Source: an uncultured Collinsella sp.
GTDB taxonomy: Bacteria; Actinomycetota; Coriobacteriia; Coriobacteriales; Coriobacteriaceae
Reading direction: 5' to 3'
Length of the DNA: 8,026 bases
Assembly (NCBI GenBank): GCA_900751665.1
Contig: CAADSV010000212.1
Span: forward strand, 1-8,026
In this document: positions 1 through 5,764 of the stretch, piece by piece
How the letters are laid out: each line of letters opens with the position of its first letter
Numbering within the stretch: position 1 is the first letter of the stretch
Position numbers and translations under genes: made by a program
The notes under the pieces: model-generated
Seen by the model: the letters and a program-made list of their open reading frames with translations, nothing else
What the model was told of the DNA's origin: nothing
Databases searched by the model: none

Positions 1-1133
1 CCCCCCCTGCCGATATCATGGCGTGTCCTGAGTCGATGACGGGCGCTTATCTGACCGGCAAACGAATGATCCGGGTGCCTGATGAACGGCGCAAGCCCGG
101 TCGCGGCTGCCTTAAAATTACGGGCGCTCGAGCCAACAACCTCAAAAACGTTACTGCCCAGATCGAGTTTGGTACGCTTACGGTTGTTACCGGCGTGTCG
201 GGATCGGGTAAGAGCTCCCTGGTTACCGACACCATTGCGCCTGCCCTTACGAATGCCATTCACCGCTCGACGCGCCCCGTGGGTCCGTATAAGAAAATCG
301 AGGGCATCGAGTGTATCGATAAGGTTATCGATATCGACCAGTCGCCGATTGGCCGCACGCCGCGTTCCAACCCTGCTACCTATATCGGCCTGTGGGATGA
401 TCTTCGCGCGCTGTTTGCGAGTACGCCGGAGTCGAAGGCGCGCGGCTACTCGCCGGGTCGTTTCTCCTTTAATGTGAGTGGCGGGCGCTGTGAGGCGTGC
501 AAGGGCGACGGGCAGATCAAGATCGAGATGCACTTCCTTCCCGATATCTACGTTCCCTGCGAAGTTTGCGGCGGTAAACGCTACAACCGCGAGACACTCG
601 AGGTCACCTACCGTGGCAAGACCATCTCGGACGTGCTCGACATGAGCGTCACCGAGGCGCTGGCCTTCTTTGGGAATATCCCGCAGATTAAGCGCAAGCT
701 CCAGACGCTGTACGATGTAGGCTTAGGCTACGTGAGCCTGGGCCAGCCCGCCACGACGCTCTCGGGCGGCGAGGCGCAGCGTGTGAAGCTCGCCAAGGAG
801 CTTCATCGACGCCAGACGGGCAAGACGTTCTATATTTTGGACGAGCCGACGACCGGTCTTCATTTTGAGGACGTCCGCCAGCTGCTCGATGTGCTGCAGC
901 GCTTGGTCGATGCGGGCAACACGGTGCTGGTGATTGAGCACAACCTTGATGTCATCAAGGTTGCCGACCGCCTGATCGATATGGGTCCCGAGGGCGGTAA
1001 CGGCGGCGGAACCGTTGTGGTTTCGGGTACACCGGAGCAGGTTGCGGACTGTCCGCAGAGTTATACGGGCAAGTTTTTGGCGCCGTTGCTCAGGCGTGAC
1101 CGGGAGCGCCAGGCTCAACTTGATGCTCAATAA
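1..1133 (+). CDS. uvrA: UvrABC excinuclease subunit A, C-terminal part (5' truncated by the window)
   Basis: UvrA is the ATP-driven DNA damage sensor of nucleotide excision repair; it dimerises and loads UvrB at lesions. The frame is open to the left edge (codons from base 3), and the upstream residues P-P-A-D-I match the interior of UvrA, so the ATG at 18 is not the real start. About 376 of the family's roughly 940 residues are present, covering the second ABC ATPase. Counting from the ATG at 18, I see Walker A GVSGSGKSS (59-67), a four-cysteine zinc site (C158, C161, C181, C184), the ABC signature LSGGEAQ (248-254), Walker B ILDEP with D275/E276, and the switch histidine H308 in VIEHN. The C-terminus is complete and ends with TAA. 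Nothing essential is missing from this half. uvrC lies 2.3 kb downstream, after two unrelated genes. Family assignment is certain; only the true start is outside the window. Confidence 0.97.
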   Translation, partial: PPADIMACPESMTGAYLTGKRMIRVPDERRKPGRGCLKITGARANNLKNVTAQIEFGTLTVVTGVSGSGKSSLVTDTIAPALTNAIHRSTRPVGPYKKIEGIECIDKVIDIDQSPIGRTPRSNPATYIGLWDDLRALFASTPESKARGYSPGRFSFNVSGGRCEACKGDGQIKIEMHFLPDIYVPCEVCGGKRYNRETLEVTYRGKTISDVLDMSVTEALAFFGNIPQIKRKLQTLYDVGLGYVSLGQPATTLSGGEAQRVKLAKELHRRQTGKTFYILDEPTTGLHFEDVRQLLDVLQRLVDAGNTVLVIEHNLDVIKVADRLIDMGPEGGNGGGTVVVSGTPEQVADCPQSYTGKFLAPLLRRDRERQAQLDAQ

Positions 1134-1153
1134 ATAGGCGATTCAGTTTATGG

Positions 1154-1184
1154 GCGCCATCGACTCCTTGTGATTCGATGGCGC
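1154..1184 (+). terminator. Probable intrinsic-type terminator after uvrA
   Basis: GCGCCATCGA (1154-1163) and TCGATGGCGC (1175-1184) are perfect inverted repeats, giving a 10-bp stem with an 11-nt loop, 20 nt after the uvrA stop. The following tract (TTGCTGTG) is poor in T, so termination efficiency is uncertain. Position and stem strength still favour a terminator. Confidence 0.6.
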
Positions 1185-1197
1185 TTGCTGTGCCGAA

Positions 1198-1228
1198 GTG
1201 ACGTATGCAGCCGAATTGGACATATACT
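1198..1228 (+). promoter_or_regulatory. Candidate sigma-70-type promoter for the ybaK-murJ-uvrC group
   Basis: TATACT at 1223-1228 matches the -10 consensus at five of six positions. The best -35 is GTGACG (1198-1203; four of six matches to TTGACA) at a long 19-nt spacing, or TGACGT at 18 nt. Transcription would begin near 1235, about 30 nt before the ATG at 1266. The site lies between the uvrA hairpin and ybaK, where a promoter would be expected. It is a pattern match only. Confidence 0.35.
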
Positions 1229-1265
1229 TAATCCTTGCGTCCGAATGCGAGGGAAAGGATATGTC

Positions 1266-1766
1266 ATGGCAAAGGCTGTAAAGACGCCAAAAACCAATGC
1301 GATGCGCGAGCTGGAAAGTGCCGGCATTTCCTATGTTCTACATACGTACGAAGACGATGGTGATGAGTCGGTGGGCCTGGGGGCCGCGATTTCGGAGCAG
1401 CTTGGCGAGGAGCCCGGTCAAGGATTTAAGACTTTGGTCTGTGTGACACCGTCCAACGACCATGTCGTGTGCTGCATCCCTGTTGCCGACGAGCTCGATT
1501 TAAAGTCCGCCGCGCGTGCCGCGGGGGAAAAGTCCTTGGCCATGATGCATGTGAAGGATTTGCTTGCGGCGACTGGCTACGTTCGCGGCGGCTGCAGCCC
1601 GGTCGGTATGAAAAAACGCTACCGGACGCTCATTGATGAGACGTGTGTCCTTTGGGATACCATTTTTATTTCGGGAGGCAAGCGTGGTTATCAGCTCGAG
1701 CTTGCACCCGATGATTTAATTGCATTTTGCGGGGCGACGGTTGCCGCGATTACGAGAGAGGACTGA
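1266..1766 (+). CDS. ybaK: Cys-tRNA(Pro) deacylase, YbaK/EbsC type
   Basis: YbaK is a free-standing editing enzyme that hydrolyses cysteine mischarged on tRNA(Pro) by prolyl-tRNA synthetase; it acts in the cytoplasm. The 166-residue protein is the usual length and is a single YbaK/aminoacyl-tRNA editing domain throughout. Visible hallmarks are TPKTNAMRELESAGI (7-21), the FKTLV strand with conserved K55, ELDLKSAA (76-83), TGYVRGGCSPVG (103-114), ISGGKRG and the closing ELAPDDLI...GATVA block. The ATG at 1266 is preceded by GAGGGAAAGGA (from 1249) at good spacing. An in-frame GTG at 1170 would add 32 residues, but it has no ribosome binding site, lies inside the uvrA terminator loop and precedes the likely promoter, so I rejected it. 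The murJ ATG follows the stop by 3 nt, and its Shine-Dalgarno (GAGAGAGGA, 1754-1762) sits inside this gene's end, so the two are probably coupled. Confidence 0.93.
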   Translation: MAKAVKTPKTNAMRELESAGISYVLHTYEDDGDESVGLGAAISEQLGEEPGQGFKTLVCVTPSNDHVVCCIPVADELDLKSAARAAGEKSLAMMHVKDLLAATGYVRGGCSPVGMKKRYRTLIDETCVLWDTIFISGGKRGYQLELAPDDLIAFCGATVAAITRED

Positions 1767-1769
1767 GCG

Positions 1770-3452
1770 ATGCCGCAGGAAGAATTGAAGCGCGGAGCTC
1801 ATTTTGCAAAAGAATCTGCGCCTCAGACACCCTCATCCGAAGCTCCTTCGTCGCGAGATGACACTGACGACATGGGCTCGTCGGACTACTCCACGGTTGG
1901 TCGTTCCGCTGGGCTTATGACCATCCTGACCATCGTGTCTCGCGTTACCGGTTTTATCCGCACGTGGGCAATGGCGGCCGCTATCGGCATGTCGCTACTC
2001 TCGTCCTCCTATCAGGTCGCCAACAACCTGCCCAATATGCTCTACGAACTCGTGATGGGTGGCATGCTCGTGACGGCGTTTTTGCCCGTGTACATGGGCG
2101 TGAGGCGTGAGCAGGGTCGCGAGGCCTCGAACGAGTACGTGGGCAACCTGCTCGGCATTCTGCTTTTGGTGCTGGGTGGCATTTCGTTGCTGGGGACCGT
2201 GTTCGCCCCGGGCTTTATCTGGACGCAATCGTTCCTTTCGGGTGACGGCGGCAGCATGGATACCGCTGCGTTCATGTTCCGTTTCTTTGCCATCCAGATT
2301 CTGTTCTATGGTTTGGGCTCGGTGTTTTCGGGCGTTCTCAACGCACACCGCGACTACTTCTGGTCGACGTTTGCCCCGGTCCTCAACAATGTGATCGTCA
2401 TTGCGAGCTTTATGGGTTTTGCGCCCGTGTCCGCACAGTTTGGCGAACGTGCCGGCATCATCTTGATTGCGGCCGGTACGACCCTCGGTGTCTTTGTTCA
2501 GATGGCATGTCAGATCCCCGCGCTTGGCAAGCACGGCGTGCATCCCCATATCCATATCGACTTTAAGGACCCCGCGCTGCGCCAGACGATTGCGCTCGGT
2601 ATCCCGACGCTGCTCGCCACGGTGTGCATGTTTGTCTCGACTTCTATCACCAACGCTGCCGCGCTGGTGGTCCAGCCCGAGACTGGTCCTTCCGTCATCG
2701 CCTATGCGCGCCTGTGGTACACGCTGCCCTACGCGCTGATTGCCGCCTCGCTTTCGACGGCGCTCTATACCGAGCTCTCTCACGACGCACAGGAGAAGGA
2801 TTACGACAGCGTTCGCACGGGCATTTCGCGTGGCGTCGCCCAGATGCTGTTCTTCCTGATTCCGTTCGCGCTGTACCTGATTGTCTTCGCGCGTCCGCTC
2901 AACATGATTTACTGTGCCGGCAAGTTTGATGAGTCCGGCGTGGCGCTGGTGTCCGAGTTCCTTGCCTACCTGGCGTTCTCGCTGCCGCTCTACGGCGTGG
3001 TCGTGTTGATGCAGAAGAGCTTCTCTGCCTTGCTCGACATGAAGCCCTATAGCCGCTATTGCCTGTATTCCGCCATCGGCCAGGCCGGCTCGGTTCTGCT
3101 GTTTGGCGTTGTGCTGGGCTTCGGTATGCCGGCAATCGCGCTTTCGTATGTCGTCGACTACGTGATCTTGGTCGGTTGTTCGCTGTGGTGGCTGCGTCGT
3201 CGTCTGCGTGGTCTTCAGGTCAAATCTATCCTGCATGGCGGTTTCTTTGGCCTTTTGCTCGGTGGCTTGGGTGCTGCCGCAGGCGCCGGCGTCATGTGGG
3301 CGCTTGAGCACTTTGTCGGCGCACTTGGCGGCTCGATTCTGATTACTCTTGGCTACGTTTGCGTTGCGGGTGTCGTCTCGCTTGCTGTTACCTTTGGCCT
3401 TGCCGTCGTCCTTAAGATGCCCGAGGTCTCGGCGCTGCTTCGTCGCAAGTAG
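1770..3452 (+). CDS. murJ: Lipid II flippase MurJ (MviN family, MOP superfamily)
   Basis: MurJ moves undecaprenyl-linked peptidoglycan precursor (lipid II) across the cytoplasmic membrane for cell-wall synthesis. The 560-residue protein is strongly hydrophobic after residue 46, with roughly 14 membrane segments expected for the family. Recognisable family motifs are SRVTGFIR (57-64), with the arginines at the cavity end of helix 1, and ANNLPN...YELVMGGMLVTAFLPV (84-107) in helix 2, the form seen in actinobacterial MurJ. The central YARLWYTLPYALIAASLSTALY segment is also typical. The ATG at 1770 has a good Shine-Dalgarno 7 nt upstream (GAGAGAGGA). An internal ATG at 1872 (M35) lacks one. The chosen start gives an unusual 45-residue hydrophilic tail rich in Ser, Pro, Asp and Glu, presumably cytoplasmic. 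The gene overlaps nothing but abuts uvrC directly (TAG then GTG). MurJ is usually essential, so this group is probably expressed constitutively. Confidence 0.93.
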   Translation: MPQEELKRGAHFAKESAPQTPSSEAPSSRDDTDDMGSSDYSTVGRSAGLMTILTIVSRVTGFIRTWAMAAAIGMSLLSSSYQVANNLPNMLYELVMGGMLVTAFLPVYMGVRREQGREASNEYVGNLLGILLLVLGGISLLGTVFAPGFIWTQSFLSGDGGSMDTAAFMFRFFAIQILFYGLGSVFSGVLNAHRDYFWSTFAPVLNNVIVIASFMGFAPVSAQFGERAGIILIAAGTTLGVFVQMACQIPALGKHGVHPHIHIDFKDPALRQTIALGIPTLLATVCMFVSTSITNAAALVVQPETGPSVIAYARLWYTLPYALIAASLSTALYTELSHDAQEKDYDSVRTGISRGVAQMLFFLIPFALYLIVFARPLNMIYCAGKFDESGVALVSEFLAYLAFSLPLYGVVVLMQKSFSALLDMKPYSRYCLYSAIGQAGSVLLFGVVLGFGMPAIALSYVVDYVILVGCSLWWLRRRLRGLQVKSILHGGFFGLLLGGLGAAAGAGVMWALEHFVGALGGSILITLGYVCVAGVVSLAVTFGLAVVLKMPEVSALLRRK

Positions 3453-5399
3453 GTGCGTGTGGCCGGTCACGACAACATTCCAACACTCGCCGAGCAGGTT
3501 TCGCGCGTTCCCACGCAGCCCGGATGTTACCTTTGGAAAGATGCCAAGGGCGATGTCATCTACGTTGGCAAGGCAAAAAACCTGCGTTCCCGTATGCGCC
3601 AGTACGTGACGCTGCAGGATGAGCGTCAAAAGATCCCGCTGATGATGCAGCTGGTGGCGAGCTTTGACTATATCGTGGTGGAGACCGAGCATGAGGCGTT
3701 GGTGCTCGAGCGCAATTTGATTGGTCAGTACCATCCGTACTTTAATGTGGACCTTAAGGACGACAAGAGCTATCCCTTTATCGCTATCACCAAGAGCGAT
3801 CTGTTCCCAGCTATCAAATATACGCGTGAGCGCCATAAGCCGGGAACGCGTTATTTTGGTCCCTATACCGATAGCCGTGCGGCACGTGAGACGATAGATA
3901 CGCTGCGCAAGGTTATCCCCATCTGCTCCGCATCCTGTGCGGAGTGGCGTCGTTGTCGTCGTATCGTCGAGTCCCACAGGGGCGAGGAAGACATTGTCAA
4001 TATGATTTGCGCGCAAAACGGGCGTCCCTGCTTTGACTACCATGTCGGGCGCGGCCCGGGTGCGTGTGTCGGCGCGATTTCTCCTACGGACTATGCCAAG
4101 AACGTCAAACGTGTCGAACGTTTTTTGTCGGGCCATCGCAAGGATGTCGTCGATGAGCTGACCTCCGAGATGACGGATGCCGCCGAGGCGCTCGACTTTG
4201 AGCGCGCGGCACGCGTCAAACGTCGTTTGGAGGTCATCAGGGGTCTGGACGACCGTCAGCAAGTCGTTTTTCCCTCCAGTGTCGATATCGATGTCATCGG
4301 TTTCTATCGCGAGGAGACCATCTCCGCCGCTTGCGTCTTTGTCGTGCGTGAGGGTCGAACGGTTCGAACCTGCGAGTTTATTCTCGATAAGGGTTTGGAT
4401 GTCGACGAAGAGGAACTTCAATCGGGCTTTCTTAAGCGCTATTACGACGAGACGGCTGATATTCCAGCTGAGATAAACCTCTCTGTCGAGCTTGAGGATG
4501 CGGAGGCGCTGGGGGAGTGGCTTGCAGGCAAGCGCGAGCGTTCCTGCCATCTCCATAGGCCGCAGCGTGGCGAAAAGCACCGTTTGCTCGATATGGCATC
4601 CAAAAATGCGCGCCATGCCCTCATGCGCTACATGATGCGAACGGGGTATGCTGACGACCGCACCAATCAAGCGCTCCTGGAGCTCGAAAGCGCGCTGGCG
4701 CTGCCGGCGCCGCCGATGCGTATCGAGTGCTTCGATATCTCGACGCTGCACGGAACCTTTACGGTCGCCTCGATGGTGGTGTTTACCAACGGGCACGCCG
4801 ACAAGAGCCAGTACCGTCGTTTTAAAATTCAGGCCGAATTGGACGAGGCAAACGACTTCGTGTCGATGTCCGAGGTTTTGGGACGACGCTATGCTCCCGA
4901 GCGCATGGCCGACGAGCGCTTTGGCTCGCGCCCCGATTTGCTCGTTGTCGATGGCGGTAAGCCGCAATTGACCGCTGCGATCAAGCAACTTGAGGCTCTT
5001 GGGCTCGATATACCAGTTTGTGGCTTGGCAAAGGCCGATGAGGAGGTTTTCGTGCCTTGGGACGAGACTCCCGTCGTACTTCCGACCGGGTCCGCGTCGC
5101 TCTATCTAATTAAACAGGTGCGCGATGAATCGCACCGTTTTGCAATCACATTCCATCGCGAGTTGCGCGATAAAGCCATGACAGTTTCGGTACTTGACGA
5201 CGTTCCGGGCGTGGGACCCACTAGAAAACGTGCCATCATGCGCCATTTTGGCTCGATGAAGCGCTTGCGCGCGGCAAGCGAGCAGGAGATTGCGGAAGTT
5301 CGAGGCGTTCCGGCCGATGTCGCCAAAGCGGTCCACGAGGCACTTGTCGCATGGAATGCCGAGCGCGCCCAGGCATCGGCCAGCCGTTCCGAAAACTAA
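3453..5399 (+). CDS. uvrC: UvrABC excinuclease subunit C (dual-incision endonuclease)
   Basis: UvrC cuts the damaged strand on both sides of a lesion marked by UvrB. The 648-residue protein has all expected parts in order. An N-terminal GIY-YIG nuclease domain (about 18-100) shows GCY (24-26), YVGKAKNLR (37-45) and EHEALVLERNLI with E81. A cysteine-rich linker spans about 158-205. A UVR motif that contacts UvrB lies near 230-268. The RNase H-like C-terminal nuclease has D428 (FDIS), D500 (VVDGG) and DESH (558-561). A tandem helix-hairpin-helix DNA-binding region lies at about 582-640. The GTG start directly follows the murJ stop; a second GTG at 3459, with AAGTAGG just upstream, is almost as likely and removes two residues. 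Oddities are Cys in place of the usual Ile/Val in GIY, and a cysteine cluster that differs from the family pattern: C193 and C205 align, the intervening position is G201, and an insert carries C162, C168 and C186. Confidence 0.96.
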   Translation: MRVAGHDNIPTLAEQVSRVPTQPGCYLWKDAKGDVIYVGKAKNLRSRMRQYVTLQDERQKIPLMMQLVASFDYIVVETEHEALVLERNLIGQYHPYFNVDLKDDKSYPFIAITKSDLFPAIKYTRERHKPGTRYFGPYTDSRAARETIDTLRKVIPICSASCAEWRRCRRIVESHRGEEDIVNMICAQNGRPCFDYHVGRGPGACVGAISPTDYAKNVKRVERFLSGHRKDVVDELTSEMTDAAEALDFERAARVKRRLEVIRGLDDRQQVVFPSSVDIDVIGFYREETISAACVFVVREGRTVRTCEFILDKGLDVDEEELQSGFLKRYYDETADIPAEINLSVELEDAEALGEWLAGKRERSCHLHRPQRGEKHRLLDMASKNARHALMRYMMRTGYADDRTNQALLELESALALPAPPMRIECFDISTLHGTFTVASMVVFTNGHADKSQYRRFKIQAELDEANDFVSMSEVLGRRYAPERMADERFGSRPDLLVVDGGKPQLTAAIKQLEALGLDIPVCGLAKADEEVFVPWDETPVVLPTGSASLYLIKQVRDESHRFAITFHRELRDKAMTVSVLDDVPGVGPTRKRAIMRHFGSMKRLRAASEQEIAEVRGVPADVAKAVHEALVAWNAERAQASASRSEN

Positions 5400-5605
5400 A
5401 CGAGCTTCTAAACAACTGGTATACATGATTTGCCGATTTTCAATCATTTATTTCGCGGCGATTACCTACTGATTTCGGGTTTTATTAACGCTAAAACGTT
5501 TGACTAGCCATGGTGAATAACCCTGCTATCCTGCGGGTTGACGAAGACTGATATCTCACCTCGTCGATACATACTGTCTGGCGAATCGTTTGTCAATGAA
5601 TTCGG

Positions 5606-5628
5606 TGAACGGTAGTAAATACCGTTCA
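5606..5628. repeat. 9-bp inverted repeat, candidate operator
   Basis: TGAACGGTA (5606-5614) and TACCGTTCA (5620-5628) are perfect inverted repeats around a 5-nt centre (GTAAA). The 23-bp symmetric site resembles a dimeric repressor or activator operator. It lies immediately upstream of a TATATA box (5633-5638), so it would cover the -35/spacer region of a promoter using that box. The alternative is an RNA hairpin, if transcription starts further upstream. The bound protein cannot be named from sequence. Confidence 0.5.
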
Positions 5629-5667
5629 AGCGTATATATGTATCGGTCACCGAGCGTGGCACCTCAG

Positions 5668-5695
5668 TTGGGTTCGTCGGTAGGTAAGGTATATA
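5668..5695 (+). promoter_or_regulatory. Candidate proximal promoter for the solute-binding protein gene
   Basis: TTGGGT (5668-5673) lies 16 nt before TATATA (5690-5695). Transcription would begin near 5702, giving a leader of about 60 nt that contains the hairpin at 5712-5735. The -35 match is modest (TTG plus weak remainder). The TATATAT box at 5633-5639 is a competing -10. Confidence 0.3.
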
Positions 5696-5711
5696 TCGTC
5701 CGCAAGTTGCG

Positions 5712-5735
5712 CGGGGGCAAGTCTAGATGCTCCCG
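5712..5735 (+). other. GC-rich stem-loop in the leader, 19 nt before the ribosome binding site
   Basis: CGGGGGCA (5712-5719) pairs with TGCTCCCG (5728-5735), giving eight pairs including one G-U, around an 8-nt loop. No T-tract follows, so it is not a normal terminator. It may protect the mRNA 5' end or modulate translation; this role is inferred. Confidence 0.45.
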
Positions 5736-5764
5736 GGTAAGATTCTCTATTGATAGGAGAAGAC

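Larger units (their letters stand above)
5400..5764 (+). promoter_or_regulatory. 365-bp gene-free control region upstream of the solute-binding protein
   Basis: No convincing coding frame is present, and the base composition is visibly more AT-rich than in the flanking genes. No T-tailed terminator for uvrC is apparent; the nearest hairpin is AACCC (5519-5523) with GGGTT (5535-5539) plus a 2-bp inner stem, and it has no T-tract. Promoter-like pieces include an extended -10 TGCTATCCT (5524-5532) downstream of TTGACT (5500-5505; spacing 21 nt, too long for a normal pair) and two TATATAT boxes (5633-5639 and 5690-5696). An inverted repeat, a CGGT/ACCG cluster and a leader hairpin are listed separately. 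The length and structure suggest regulated expression of the transporter genes. No known riboswitch class was recognised. Confidence 0.6.

Noticed and set aside
1170..1265. GTG-initiated N-terminal extension of ybaK
   Set aside because: There is no ribosome binding site, it starts in the loop of the uvrA terminator hairpin and upstream of the likely promoter, and the extension resembles no YbaK N-terminus.
1995..4988. 997-codon open frame on the minus strand, antisense to murJ and uvrC
   Set aside because: Its translation is low in complexity for a real protein, matches no family I recognise and runs across two certain genes. The codon bias of the sense genes explains the lack of stops on the opposite strand.
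5518..5540. AACCC/GGGTT hairpin as the uvrC terminator
   Set aside because: The short bulged stem has no T-tract and overlaps a candidate extended -10. It is left as part of the control-region description only.
5750..5764. TTG start upstream of the solute-binding protein ATG
   Set aside because: It would place the good Shine-Dalgarno (AGGAG) inside the gene. The ATG at 5765 has correct spacing and gives a normal signal peptide.
5400..5764. Possible riboswitch, T-box or small RNA in the long gap
   Set aside because: I found no conserved T-box sequence, no paired-stem layout of a known riboswitch and no T-tailed hairpin that would end a small RNA.
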